Below are positions 8,077 through 16,656 of a DNA stretch of 64,000 bases, piece by piece. Within the stretch, counting starts at the first letter, position 1. Each line of letters starts with the position of its first letter. The notes under the pieces are model-generated. The model searched no databases. It saw only the letters and a program-made list of their open reading frames with translations, and was not told where the DNA came from. This DNA comes from Barnesiella sp. An55. Lineage in GTDB: Bacteria; Bacteroidota; Bacteroidia; Bacteroidales; Barnesiellaceae. Location of the stretch: assembly GCF_002161555.1 (NCBI RefSeq), contig NZ_NFHZ01000013.1, positions 52,933 to 116,932 on the forward strand, written 5' to 3'. Made by a program: the position numbers and the translations under genes.

Positions 8077-10044
8077 CTATTCGGTATAACAGAACACGAC
8101 ATAGGCTGCCTCGTTCCAACTCAGTGGTGCTCCCTCTTCCCGAGATTCGGGCTCGAGACGAATGTGCAACATCGATTTACCACGAGTGAAGCTCTCGGGA
8201 ATTTCAAACTCATCTTCAATCCAGCGCTTGTAAGGGTTACTATCGGCCAGATACCAGACTCCAACCTCTTCACCATCGACCCAAACCCGAGCACATTGCC
8301 GGGACTGCTGCTGGTCGCTGAGCCTCCGTAACCTCACGCCCCGATTCTCGGGCTGGATACCTGCCTCAAACGAACTGCCCTCGGTAAACCGCCACACGGT
8401 ACCGGCTACCTCTTCGTCATCGGCATCACCCTCGAAACAGGCTACAAGCGGTGACTTCTCCACCTCTCCCCGGGCCTTGTATCGATGTTCCTTTATCGAT
8501 TGGGACGAAGCAAGATTCAACCGGTCGGTCTCGACCAACACAGGCTCCTCACGCCCATAATAGAATATGGCCCCCGAGTGTTCGAGATACTGGTTGTTAT
8601 GCTCGCCCGACTCAATGCCGAAATCGAGCGATGAATAGAAGGGATAACTGTCACCCAGACATAAGCGGGTCATCGACCACGGATTGTCGCTCAACCCGTC
8701 ATATCCACCCGAGGGATGCCCCTCGGCCGGGGTAGGGAATCCCCACCCGTAACAGATGTAGCTCTCGGATCCATCACTCTCGACCTGCGGAGTGCGTATG
8801 CCATCGATGTGTACACGCACATCCCCTTCGCAAGTAATGATATGCGGCCGTTCTCCATAACACGTCACATGGGCAGCCACCATCTTACCCCACCCCTTTA
8901 TCGAAGCGATGCGACTATCGGCTCCCGGGGTGTGCTTGCGGGCATAATAGGGCGATGAGCGAAAATAACCGCTCCGCTCCCGATCATAATCATTGGCACC
9001 CACAGCCACTTCGGCAAAGGCCAACGTTACCGGTGTGTCACCTCGATTCACCAGTTCTACCTCGGCACACTCCCAAAACGGCATGGGAAAATAGTTGTAG
9101 AACCAGCCGTCGGTTGTGGTTCCCATGAGCAGATAACGGGTGTTGTTATATCCCAGCGAATTCCCGAAGAAACACCCGATGGGACACCACACATCGGCCT
9201 CGTCGTGACTGTCCCAACGCAGACGCACCCACAGATTTTGCAAACGGTCGGGATTCATATCGGCCACATAGAGCCGCAACGAATGTATTACCCCACCCTC
9301 ATTCATCTGGAGTAACGACAGGGTATCGCCCGAATCCAACGTCTGCTCGGGCCTGCGTATCCATCGCATCGCACAAGTATCGGGATTACTGCCGGTCTGT
9401 TTCCACTGCCGAATCAACTGGCTGTAATCTTCGTTTCCCGTAAACGTCTCTATCCCATCGGGCGAAGTGTAGGCATGATAGACCACATGCCCCCAGCCTC
9501 CCTCGCCTTTCTCGCGCTGGGCTCCTTCGAGTTTTACACTCGAGGTGATGCGACAACCGTTGCGAAAAGGCATCGGTACAAAACTGCGAACCACCCGGAT
9601 AGGGCCACGCCCATGATCCAGCGGCCCGATATAACACGAAGCCTGCGGTTCGGTAAAGGGATATTTTTCGCCAAACTCCGAGAGCCGTATCGTAAAACGA
9701 GGCTCACTTTCGCCATCGAAATAGAATCGGAATATGGGCTCCTCGGAGGTAAGATAACGATGCTGTACCATATTGTAAATACAGCCAGCACCGGCCACAT
9801 CGAATATGACCCATTCGCCCCGGGAGTCGGGGTAGAGATGCCAGTCCCAATCGGCATTCTCTCCATTCTTGTCGATACTGCCTTCGTATTTCACTCTCGT
9901 ATTACGATCGAGTATTGGTAGCCGGGACACATCGGTCAGGCGATTCAATCCATACGACACAGGCGGAATCGTGGACGAAGCAGATACCACCATCGATAGC
10001 CCCCACAGAACTGCCAGAGATTTTATGGAAAAGAGTTTTTTCAT
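8077..10044 (-). CDS. GH172-type glycoside hydrolase (DUF2961)
   Basis: This 655-residue protein has a signal peptide (MKKLFSIKSLAVLWGLSMVVSASS). It matches the DUF2961 family by its conserved N-terminal block: 'RNTRVKYEGSIDKNGENADW', 'DVAGAGCIYNMVQHRY', 'RFYFDGESEPRF', 'ASCYIGPLDHGRGPIRVV' and 'VPMPFRNGCRI'. DUF2961 is now glycoside hydrolase family 172, whose known members act on fructose dianhydrides and on D-arabinofuranosides. The substrate here is unknown. The C-terminal third (about residues 540-655) is a beta-rich extension that may bind carbohydrate. The location is probably periplasm or cell surface. The gene has its own consensus promoter and lies in a sulfatase/glycosidase neighbourhood, in keeping with polysaccharide use. 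Confidence 0.85.
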   Translation of the reverse strand: MKKLFSIKSLAVLWGLSMVVSASSTIPPVSYGLNRLTDVSRLPILDRNTRVKYEGSIDKNGENADWDWHLYPDSRGEWVIFDVAGAGCIYNMVQHRYLTSEEPIFRFYFDGESEPRFTIRLSEFGEKYPFTEPQASCYIGPLDHGRGPIRVVRSFVPMPFRNGCRITSSVKLEGAQREKGEGGWGHVVYHAYTSPDGIETFTGNEDYSQLIRQWKQTGSNPDTCAMRWIRRPEQTLDSGDTLSLLQMNEGGVIHSLRLYVADMNPDRLQNLWVRLRWDSHDEADVWCPIGCFFGNSLGYNNTRYLLMGTTTDGWFYNYFPMPFWECAEVELVNRGDTPVTLAFAEVAVGANDYDRERSGYFRSSPYYARKHTPGADSRIASIKGWGKMVAAHVTCYGERPHIITCEGDVRVHIDGIRTPQVESDGSESYICYGWGFPTPAEGHPSGGYDGLSDNPWSMTRLCLGDSYPFYSSLDFGIESGEHNNQYLEHSGAIFYYGREEPVLVETDRLNLASSQSIKEHRYKARGEVEKSPLVACFEGDADDEEVAGTVWRFTEGSSFEAGIQPENRGVRLRRLSDQQQSRQCARVWVDGEEVGVWYLADSNPYKRWIEDEFEIPESFTRGKSMLHIRLEPESREEGAPLSWNEAAYVVFCYTE

Positions 10045-10073
10045 GGTTGTAACTTTAAGATTGTTTGCTGTTG

Positions 10074-10106
10074 CAAAATTACCGACAACCTACAAGTCGG
10101 GACAAA
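10074..10106 (-). promoter_or_regulatory. Promoter of the GH172-type gene
   Basis: On the minus strand, TTTG (10106-10103), a 21-bp spacer and TAATTTTG (10081-10074), about 30 nt before the ATG at 10044. Confidence 0.7.
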
Positions 10107-10146
10107 TACTTTATTATCCATTCCTTGCACTTTTATCCATAAAAAA

Positions 10147-10178
10147 AAGTCGGTCTCCGCACACAGGGAAACCGACTT
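10147..10178 (-). terminator. Terminator of rlmD
   Basis: An 8-bp stem AAGTCGGT/ACCGACTT (10147-10154 with 10171-10178) is followed on the minus strand by a run of T (complement of the A-run starting near 10139). It begins about 24 nt after the rlmD stop. Confidence 0.8.
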
Positions 10179-10201
10179 CTATGTTTTCGACCAACCAGGC
10201 C

Positions 10202-11614
10202 TCACTCCTTACGCTCCAGCAACACGACATTCTCTACATGGTGGGTGTGGGGGAACATATCGACCGGCTGCACACGCGCAACCCGATATTTGGCATCGAG
10301 CAGCGACAGGTCGCGAGCCTGTGTGGCGGGATTGCAACTCACATAGACAATGCGTCGCGGCTCGGCAAACAGGATGGTCTTGATTACATCGTCGTGCATA
10401 CCGGCACGGGGCGGATCGGTGATGATGACATCGGGGCGGCCGTGCTCGCCAATGAAATCCTCGGTGAGGATATCTTTCATATCGCCGGCATAGAACAGCG
10501 TGTTGTCCAAGCCGTTGATGCGAGCATTCTCCTTGGCATCCTCAATGGCCTCGGGCACATACTCGATGCCGATGACCTTGCGCGACTGCCGGGCCACGAA
10601 GTTGGCAATTGTCCCCGTGCCCGTGTAGAGGTCATAGACCAGCTCGTCGCCGGTGAGTCCGGCAAACTCGCGGGCCACCTTGTAGAGCTCGTAGGCCTGC
10701 TCCGAGTTGGTCTGGTAGAACGACTTGGGACCAATCTTGAACCGCAACCCCTCCATGCTCTCCCAAATGTAGTCGCGTCCGCGATAGAGGTGTACCTCCT
10801 GGTCGGTGATGGTGTCGTTGGGCTTTTGATTGACGATATAAAGGAGCGAAGTAATTTGCGGGAACTCGTCGGCCACATGCTGCATCATCGCATCGATGCG
10901 TTCCTGATCGGGCTCGAAGAAGACTACGATGAGCATAATCTCGCCCGTCGAGGCGGTGCGCACGATCATGTTGCGCATGAGCCCCGTCTGCTCCCTCAAA
11001 TCGAAGAAGGGGTAATTGTGGTCGATGGCAAACTGCCGTATCGAGAGACGGATGCGGTTGGAGATGTTGTCCTGCAACCAACACTTCTTGATATCGAGCA
11101 CCTTGTCGAACATGCCCGGTATGTGGAATCCCAGGGCATTGCGACTGTCGAACTCCTGGGCCGACTGCAACTGCTCGTAGGTGAGCCACGAGCGATTCGA
11201 GAACGAGAACTCAAGCTTGTTGCGGTAGAACTGCTGTTTGGCCGAGCCCTTCGTGGGCAGCACCTCGGGCAAGGGAATCTTGCCTATGCGAGTGAGGTTA
11301 TCCTCGACCTGCTGCCGCTTGAACTGTAACTGGAAGTCGTAGGTCACATGCTGCCACTTGCAGCCGCCACACACCCCGAAGTGCTCGCAAAACGGCTGTA
11401 CCCGCAGCGGCGAATAGGAGTGAAACTTCACGATGCGGGCCTCGGCATAACTATGCTTCTTGCGGGTTACCTGCAAATCGACCACATCGCCCGGTGCGGC
11501 AAAGGGGACAAACACTACCAAATCGTTTACCCGCGCCAGTGCCTTCCCTTCGGCAGCCACGCCGGTTATCTCAATCTGCTCCAGCAAAGGGAGCTCTTTC
11601 TTTTTTCGTGCCAA
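10202..11614 (-). CDS. rlmD: 23S rRNA (uracil-C5)-methyltransferase, RlmD/TrmA family
   Basis: This 470-residue enzyme methylates C5 of a uridine in 23S rRNA (U1939 in E. coli) using SAM. An N-terminal TRAM domain (about residues 8-65) is followed by the Fe-S cysteines 'CEHFGVCGGCKWQH' (the last cluster Cys is expected further on). The C-terminal Rossmann methyltransferase has 'DLYTGTGTIANFVA' (motif I), 'TDPPRAGM' (motif IV) and the catalytic-Cys segment 'YVSCNPATQARDL'. Bacteroidetes carry related paralogs (RlmCD and TrmA-like), so the exact target base is inferred. A perfect consensus promoter lies 30-60 nt upstream. It has no functional tie to its neighbours. Confidence 0.9.
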   Translation of the reverse strand: MARKKKELPLLEQIEITGVAAEGKALARVNDLVVFVPFAAPGDVVDLQVTRKKHSYAEARIVKFHSYSPLRVQPFCEHFGVCGGCKWQHVTYDFQLQFKRQQVEDNLTRIGKIPLPEVLPTKGSAKQQFYRNKLEFSFSNRSWLTYEQLQSAQEFDSRNALGFHIPGMFDKVLDIKKCWLQDNISNRIRLSIRQFAIDHNYPFFDLREQTGLMRNMIVRTASTGEIMLIVVFFEPDQERIDAMMQHVADEFPQITSLLYIVNQKPNDTITDQEVHLYRGRDYIWESMEGLRFKIGPKSFYQTNSEQAYELYKVAREFAGLTGDELVYDLYTGTGTIANFVARQSRKVIGIEYVPEAIEDAKENARINGLDNTLFYAGDMKDILTEDFIGEHGRPDVIITDPPRAGMHDDVIKTILFAEPRRIVYVSCNPATQARDLSLLDAKYRVARVQPVDMFPHTHHVENVVLLERKE

Positions 11615-11644
11615 AACAAAAAATTAAAATATGATTATGCGGTA

Positions 11645-11676
11645 CAAAGATAGTGAAAGGCGAGAGCCGGGGCAAA
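11645..11676 (-). promoter_or_regulatory. Consensus promoter of rlmD
   Basis: On the minus strand, TTTG (11676-11673), 20 bp, then TATCTTTG (11652-11645). Confidence 0.8.
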
Positions 11677-11735
11677 TGAAAATGCAATTTTCAAGACGGG
11701 CTATGCCGAGCCGAATCCTCTCTTCTACAATGTCC

Positions 11736-11755
11736 CCCCACGTCGCAACGCGGGG
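11736..11755. repeat. GC-rich imperfect palindrome (REP-like)
   Basis: CCCCACG, TCGCAA loop, CGCGGGG, with one mismatch. The core CACGTCGCAACGCGG closely matches that of the palindrome at 19481-19502 (CGCGTCGCAGCGCGG). This suggests a dispersed intergenic palindrome family. Confidence 0.45.
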
Positions 11756-11795
11756 CAATCCCCCCTCATACGAGCCCTACCCCCTCCAACCAGCC

Positions 11796-11816
11796 GGCCG
11801 GGGTCAACGCCCGGCC
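11796..11816 (-). terminator. GC-rich hairpin over the stop codon of the first AraC gene
   Basis: GGCCGGG (11796-11802) pairs with CCCGGCC (11810-11816), spanning the stop codon at 11804. No T-run follows, so a terminator role is uncertain. Confidence 0.35.
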
Positions 11817-12700
11817 CTGAACTCGTTGGGCGTACTCCCTACGACCCGTTTGAACATACGACTCATGTGCTGAGGATACTGAAACCCCAGGCTGTAGGCA
11901 ATCTCGCTCATCGACTTCGAGGTCGAGAGCAACAACTCTTTAGCCCGGTTGATGAGTTTGTTTTGGATATGTTCCGAAACGGTGATACCCGTTTGCTTAC
12001 GAATCATATCGCCAAAATAGTTGGGCGAGAGAAATACCTTCTCGGCAAAATACTTCACCGTAGGCAAGCCAATCTCCTGGGGAGCATTGCTGTCGAAATA
12101 CTCGTCGAGCAATCGCTCAAACCGCACGATGATATCTTTGTTGGGAAGTTCGCGGGTAGTAAACTGCCGCTCGTAGAAACGCATGCAGTAGTCGAGCAAC
12201 AGCCCTATATTGGCCGTGATAAGGCGGCGGCTATGTTTGTCGATAGGGTGTCGCAGCTCTTCTTCAATCTTTTTGAAGCAATCCATGATGGTGTCGCGCT
12301 CGGTCTCGGAAAGGTGCAACGCTTCGCGTGTCTCGTAGGAGAAAAACGAATACTTCTTGATCTCCTGCCCAAGGGTAGTACCCCGAATAAAATCGGGGTG
12401 AAATAGAACTCCATGTGCCATGGGGCGAACATCTTGCGACATTTCCACCTCGGCCACCTGTCCGGGAGCAAAACAGACGATGGTACCCTCGCTATAATCA
12501 TAGGGTTGACGGCCATAAGTAATATCACCACACTTGGTCTCCTTCAGGTACAGGGCATAGACCCCATAAGTGATTTTAAGCCTATCGGGCCACTGGGTAG
12601 CCTTCGACAAATCGATTACCGACACCATGGGATGCAAAGTCTCCAGCCCGAAAATCTTGTTATACTTATCTACACTATCCAATCTTATCAGCTCGTCCAT
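11804..12700 (-). CDS. AraC-family transcriptional regulator (paralog of the one at 15.4 kb)
   Basis: This 298-residue protein has an N-terminal cupin-like sensing region (about 20-180) and a C-terminal double helix-turn-helix (about 200-298). The AraC signature is visible as 'LLLSTSKSMSEIAYSLGFQYPQHMSRMFKRVVGSTPNEFR'-type spacing, here quoted in pieces: 'MSEIAYSLGFQ' and 'FKRVVGSTPNEFR'. It is divergent from the carboxymuconolactone decarboxylase-cupin gene. It resembles the second AraC protein over its whole length, for example 'LLLDYCMRFYERQF' here against 'LLLDYVSRFYHRQF' there. The likely operators are the GGGTA..ATATAC motifs at 12.78, 12.89 and 15.24 kb (inference). The ligand is unknown. 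The -7 box CAAATATA (plus strand 12724-12731) may drive it. Confidence 0.85.
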   Translation of the reverse strand: MDELIRLDSVDKYNKIFGLETLHPMVSVIDLSKATQWPDRLKITYGVYALYLKETKCGDITYGRQPYDYSEGTIVCFAPGQVAEVEMSQDVRPMAHGVLFHPDFIRGTTLGQEIKKYSFFSYETREALHLSETERDTIMDCFKKIEEELRHPIDKHSRRLITANIGLLLDYCMRFYERQFTTRELPNKDIIVRFERLLDEYFDSNAPQEIGLPTVKYFAEKVFLSPNYFGDMIRKQTGITVSEHIQNKLINRAKELLLSTSKSMSEIAYSLGFQYPQHMSRMFKRVVGSTPNEFRAGR

Positions 12701-12780
12701 ATCACAAAAATTAATTGTTCAGGCAAATATACTATTTCTGTTTCGAATTTTCCAGGTACCTGTCACGCTATCTGTGATTG

Positions 12781-12838
12781 GGGTACAAATATCTGTAAAT
12801 GATATACAACTGTCCCCTATCGGGCCTGGCTATCTTTG
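12781..12838 (+). promoter_or_regulatory. Operator-like motif copy 1 with -7 box (distal promoter of the CMD-cupin gene)
   Basis: GGGTACA at 12781, ATATAC at 12802-12807, then TATCTTTG at 12831-12838. There is no TTTG at the -33 position, so the motif occupies the place of the -33 element. That is the expected geometry for an activator-dependent promoter. It agrees with copy 2 at 24 of 30 positions. Confidence 0.65.
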
Positions 12839-12886
12839 CATCGATTCAACTGGAACACGACCTGCAAAGCCTCCAAACCCCAATTC

Positions 12887-12943
12887 GGGTAGAAACATCT
12901 GTAATTCATATACAGGATGAGCCGAAGCTGTTGAATAACTTTG
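12887..12943 (+). promoter_or_regulatory. Operator-like motif copy 2 with -7 box (proximal promoter of the CMD-cupin gene)
   Basis: GGGTAGA at 12887, ATATAC at 12908-12913, then TAACTTTG at 12936-12943. It begins 106 bp after copy 1 (about ten helical turns). Transcription would start near 12950, 35 nt before the ATG. Confidence 0.65.
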
Positions 12944-12984
12944 TAACCGTAAAAAATCGATAACTCACCAAACAGTAATATCAT

Positions 12985-13809
12985 ATGAAAAACAAAATTA
13001 TCTTTGCGCTTGTCGCATTATGGGTATTAAATAGTACAGTAATTATGGCACAAGAAAAAGTTAAACAAACGGCTGGACGCGACCAGCTGGGAGAGTTTGC
13101 TCCCAAATTCGCGGAACTCAACGACGATGTTCTCTTTGGTGAAGTGTGGAGCCGGACCGACCGTCTGGGCCTGCGCGACCGCAGCCTGGTAACCATCACC
13201 TCGCTCATCAGCCAAGGCATTACCGACAGTTCGCTTACCTATCATCTGCAAACGGCCAAACAGAACGGGATTACCCGCACCGAGATTGCCGAAATCATTA
13301 CTCACATCAGTTTCTATGCCGGATGGCCAAAAGCCTGGGCCGCCTTCCGTCTGGCCAAAGAGGTTTGGGCCGACGAGACTACCGGCAACGATGCCAAAGC
13401 CGCCTTCCAACGGGAGATGATTTTCCCCATCGGCGAGCCCAACACCGCTTATGCCCGGTATTTCATAGGGAACAGCTATCTCGCCCCTATCTCTCGCGAG
13501 CAGGTATCGGTCTCGAATGTCACCTTCGAACCCCGATGTCGCAACAACTGGCATATTCACCACGCAACCCAGGGTGGCGGACAGATGCTCATCGGTGTAG
13601 CCGGCCGAGGCTGGTATCAGGAAGAGGGTAAACCGGCTGTCGAGATTCTGCCCGGTACGGTCATCCACATCCCGGCCAACGTCAAGCACTGGCATGGTGC
13701 CGCAGCCGACAGTTGGTTTGCACACCTGGCCTTTGAGGTCCCTGGCGAGAATACCTCGAACGAATGGCTCGAACCCGTTACCGACGAAGAGTATAACAAA
13801 CTGAAATAA
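12985..13809 (+). CDS. Exported carboxymuconolactone decarboxylase-cupin fusion
   Basis: This 274-residue protein has a signal peptide (about residues 1-22, ..NSTVIMA-Q). A carboxymuconolactone decarboxylase (CMD) domain spans about 40-140 ('DRSLVTITSLISQG', 'ITRTEIAEIITHISFYAGWP'). A C-terminal cupin spans about 165-255, with metal ligands in 'NWHIHHATQGGGQML' and 'HIPANVKHWHG'. The CMD part lacks the CxxC of AhpD-type peroxidases, so a thiol-peroxidase role is unlikely. Homologous CMD-cupin proteins are usually poorly characterised. Export to the periplasm is inferred from the signal. It forms a two-gene unit with the alcohol dehydrogenase 30 nt downstream. Two tandem promoters with AraC-type operator motifs precede it. 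The substrate is unknown. Confidence 0.85.
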   Translation: MKNKIIFALVALWVLNSTVIMAQEKVKQTAGRDQLGEFAPKFAELNDDVLFGEVWSRTDRLGLRDRSLVTITSLISQGITDSSLTYHLQTAKQNGITRTEIAEIITHISFYAGWPKAWAAFRLAKEVWADETTGNDAKAAFQREMIFPIGEPNTAYARYFIGNSYLAPISREQVSVSNVTFEPRCRNNWHIHHATQGGGQMLIGVAGRGWYQEEGKPAVEILPGTVIHIPANVKHWHGAAADSWFAHLAFEVPGENTSNEWLEPVTDEEYNKLK

Positions 13810-13839
13810 AACAATTCACCAACAGCCTAAACAAGAACA

Positions 13840-15021
13840 ATGGAAACAAAATTAAGATTTAACAGATATGTGCCTACCCAAATATTATTTGGTGCAGGAA
13901 TGCTCAACAAATTGAGCGAACAACCCATGCCGGGGAAAAAGGCTTTAATCATCATCTCCAACGGCAAATCGACTCGCGCCAACGGTTATCTGGCCCGCAC
14001 CGAAGAGCAATTGCAAAAGGCCGGTGTTGAAACAATGGTCTTCGATGGCGTATCGCCCAACCCCACAGTGAGCAATGTAAATGACGGGGCCCAAGTTGCC
14101 CGCGAAAACAAATGTGATTTTCTGGTAGCCCTGGGTGGAGGCAGCGTGATGGATTGCGCCAAAGCCATTGCTCTGATGGCTACCAACGACGGTGATTTGT
14201 GGGACTATGTGGCCGTGGGGTCGGGCAAGGCATTACCTATCGCCCACACTCCGCTGCCCATCATCGCCATTACAACAACGGCCGGCACGGGATCTGAGAC
14301 CGACAACGCCGGGGTCATCACCAAAGAAGACACCTACGAAAAAGCCTTTATCGGTGATTCAAGCCTTTATCCCAAACTGGCCATTGTCGATCCCGAACTG
14401 ATGCTGAGTGTACCGGCCGGATTCACGGCCTTCCAGGGGTTCGATGCCCTGTTCCACAGCATCGAAGGCTATATTGCCAAAGGGGCTAACCTGATGAGCG
14501 ACATGTATGCCTTGACGGCCATCGAAGAACTGGCCCAATATCTACCTCGTGCCGTAAAAGATGGCAACGACCTGGAGGCCCGCACGCATGTTGCCTTTGC
14601 CAACACCTTGTCGGGGGTAGTCATGTGCCTCACGCTACTCACCAGCGAGCACGGCATGGAGCATGCCCTCTCGGCCTATCACCCCAACCTGCCTCACGGT
14701 GCCGGCCTGATCATGATCAGCCGGGCCTACTATGCCTACTTTGTGCATAATCACGCCTGCGACGAGCGCTTCGTCCGCATGGCCCGCGCCCTGGGTATGC
14801 CCGAGGCCAACAAACCCGAAGACTTCCTCACCGCCCTTACCCGCTTGCAAGAGGCTTGCGGCGTGGCCGACCTGAAGATGTCGGACTATGGTATCGCCCG
14901 CAACGAAGCCGAAAAATTCATGCACAACGCCCGGGAGGTCATGGGCATCATGTTTACCAGCGACCGCATTGCGATGAGCGACGCCGATATCGTAGCCATC
15001 TATGAAGAGTCGTGGCGATAA
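13840..15021 (+). CDS. Iron-containing alcohol dehydrogenase
   Basis: This 393-residue group III (Fe-type) NAD(P)-dependent alcohol/aldehyde dehydrogenase is presumably cytoplasmic (no signal). The dinucleotide-binding loop is 'VALGGGSVMDCAKAIAL'. 'TTAGTGSETDNAGVIT' is the family's substrate/cofactor loop. Metal ligands are expected in 'DALFHSIEGY' and 'GMEHALSAYHPNLPHGAGL'. It follows the CMD-cupin gene by 30 nt without a terminator, so the two are probably co-transcribed. A strong terminator follows. With two AraC regulators nearby, the pair may handle a reactive carbonyl or alcohol compound; this is inference and the substrate cannot be read from sequence. Confidence 0.92.
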   Translation: METKLRFNRYVPTQILFGAGMLNKLSEQPMPGKKALIIISNGKSTRANGYLARTEEQLQKAGVETMVFDGVSPNPTVSNVNDGAQVARENKCDFLVALGGGSVMDCAKAIALMATNDGDLWDYVAVGSGKALPIAHTPLPIIAITTTAGTGSETDNAGVITKEDTYEKAFIGDSSLYPKLAIVDPELMLSVPAGFTAFQGFDALFHSIEGYIAKGANLMSDMYALTAIEELAQYLPRAVKDGNDLEARTHVAFANTLSGVVMCLTLLTSEHGMEHALSAYHPNLPHGAGLIMISRAYYAYFVHNHACDERFVRMARALGMPEANKPEDFLTALTRLQEACGVADLKMSDYGIARNEAEKFMHNAREVMGIMFTSDRIAMSDADIVAIYEESWR

Positions 15022-15049
15022 CCGCATCGACTGCATGTCATAACAATGA

Positions 15050-15090
15050 AGAGGCTGTGCCACGAGTGGATTTTTCTCGGCACAGTCTCT
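15050..15090 (+). terminator. Terminator of the CMD-cupin/alcohol dehydrogenase unit
   Basis: A 12-bp stem with one G-U pair (15050-15061 with 15079-15090), extended inside by CGAG/CTCG, is followed by TTTATTCTTTT. Confidence 0.85.
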
Positions 15091-15240
15091 TTTATTCTTT
15101 TCGACTTCACGGTCTTTATCGATATCTATAATACTCTTTCGAAAGGGCTACCCATGACGACGACATAATCATTTGTCCCCTACCCGGCATTGCCACATCA
15201 ACCTCCAATACCCGCTTACTTATGGGTAAATCGGTAATCG

Positions 15241-15297
15241 GGGTAGATAAACCGAGGATTTATATACCATCTTCCCAAACCGTGTTCCCTACCTTTG
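15241..15297 (+). promoter_or_regulatory. Operator-like motif copy 3 with -7 box (promoter of the second AraC gene)
   Basis: GGGTAGA at 15241, ATATAC at 15262-15267 (same 21-bp offset as copies 1 and 2), then TACCTTTG at 15290-15297. A further GGGTA half-site lies at 15224. The -33 TTTG is missing, as in the other copies. The position excludes the in-frame ATG at 15295 as a start. Confidence 0.65.
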
Positions 15298-15393
15298 TCT
15301 CGAGAGAATACCGGGGCTCATCCCGTGATTTCCCGGGGAACGATACATGAGACAAGATTATGTATCGAAACCTATAATCTTGCTGTTGGAGAA

Positions 15394-16317
15394 ATGAAAC
15401 CATTGAGTGTAAAGACAATTGCACGATGTAACAAGTTGCTATCGGCCCAAACGCCCAATCCACTGGTGAGCCTGATAAGATTGACCGACACGGTCGATCT
15501 TCTGGACATACACCAGTTTGAATTCTATACCGTGTGGCTGAAAGAGTGGAACGGATGTTGCCCCTCGGCCTTCGGATGGAAAACATGCGACTTCAACGAT
15601 GGTGCGCTCATTTCACTCCCCCCCGAAAAGCCCATTGATCAAGAGCTGTGGAAGTGCGAAAGCTGCCAGCCACAAGGTCGCTTGCTCTGTTTTCACCCCT
15701 CGGTCTTCGACCCGCTGAAAACGAGTAAGCATTACAGCAGTTACTCCTTTTTCAAATACCGTTCCAGCGAGTGCCTGCACCTCTCGCAACGAGAACGACT
15801 TGCTCTGGAACACGAGATGAACGGAATCGAAGAGGAACTCTATTGGGGTATCGACGAGTACAGCTACACGATTTTGGCCGACCGTATCAGGTTACTGCTC
15901 GATTATGTGTCGCGCTTTTATCATCGGCAGTTTATCTTGCGACACGATACCCACCTAAAGATCGTGGACTACACCGATCGGTGGCTCGACAATTTTTTCA
16001 TTGCAGGTAAAGCACGATATCGGGAGTTGCCTACTGCCGGGACTTTTGCCCGGCAGTTTGACTGCTCGCCCGACTATTTCAACGACCTGCTGCGCCATGA
16101 AACCGGGAAGGACACAACCGACTATGTGAAATTCAAGCAGATAGCCATTGCCGAGAATTGGCTGAGACAGAGCAACAAAAGCGTAAAAGAGGTAGCCGAA
16201 ACATTGGGATTTCCTTCGGGCCAAGCCTTTTGCACACTCTTTAAGAGACTCAAGGGGCATGCTCCCGAAGAGATTACATCCCGTCTGAAATTCAAGCACA
16301 TAGATTTGGCAAACTGA
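15394..16317 (+). CDS. AraC-family transcriptional regulator (second paralog)
   Basis: This 307-residue protein has an N-terminal sensing region and a C-terminal double helix-turn-helix (about residues 205-300, with 'SVKEVAETLGFPSGQAF' and 'FKRLKGHAPEEI'). It is a full-length paralog of the regulator at 11.8-12.7 kb, but with a diverged sensing region and insertions such as 'WLKEWNGCCPSAFGW'. It may therefore sense a different ligand while binding a similar site. The ATG at 15394 is chosen because the -7 box at 15290-15297 overlaps the more upstream ATG. Its own promoter carries operator-motif copy 3, so autoregulation or cross-regulation is plausible (inference). Confidence 0.8.
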   Translation: MKPLSVKTIARCNKLLSAQTPNPLVSLIRLTDTVDLLDIHQFEFYTVWLKEWNGCCPSAFGWKTCDFNDGALISLPPEKPIDQELWKCESCQPQGRLLCFHPSVFDPLKTSKHYSSYSFFKYRSSECLHLSQRERLALEHEMNGIEEELYWGIDEYSYTILADRIRLLLDYVSRFYHRQFILRHDTHLKIVDYTDRWLDNFFIAGKARYRELPTAGTFARQFDCSPDYFNDLLRHETGKDTTDYVKFKQIAIAENWLRQSNKSVKEVAETLGFPSGQAFCTLFKRLKGHAPEEITSRLKFKHIDLAN

Positions 16318-16656
16318 CTCATACCGTATGAAGGCGAGACGAAATGGAATTGAGATTGTTTTCCCTCCATAAAGAAACAGAACTACACCCTGTAAATACC
16401 CTCGTATCTCCCCCATAGCCCAAGGCCAGAAAACACACCTTCCAATCCAAGCACGCACAACCGTCGCCCCGCTACAAATTCGACCCAATACACCCCAATA
16501 CACAGAAAAAACAAGTAGCGTTAAAATTTGTAGCAAAATATTTTTGTTGTTTGCACGAATCCTATATTTTTGCATAATGTTTTATGCCGGTTTACCAAAC
16601 GGGTCACGAAGCCGGATGTGGAAACAATTATATAAATATCATATACTTATTTATCT
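16318..16656. other. Intergenic region upstream of ppdK
   Basis: This 339-bp stretch holds no gene on either strand. Only the ppdK promoter near 16543-16572 and a small palindrome CATACCGTATG just after the AraC stop were seen. Confidence 0.6.
16543..16572 (+). promoter_or_regulatory. Promoter of ppdK
   Basis: TTTG (16543-16546), an 18-bp spacer and TATTTTTG (16565-16572). It implies a leader of about 78 nt before the ATG at 16657. Confidence 0.6.
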
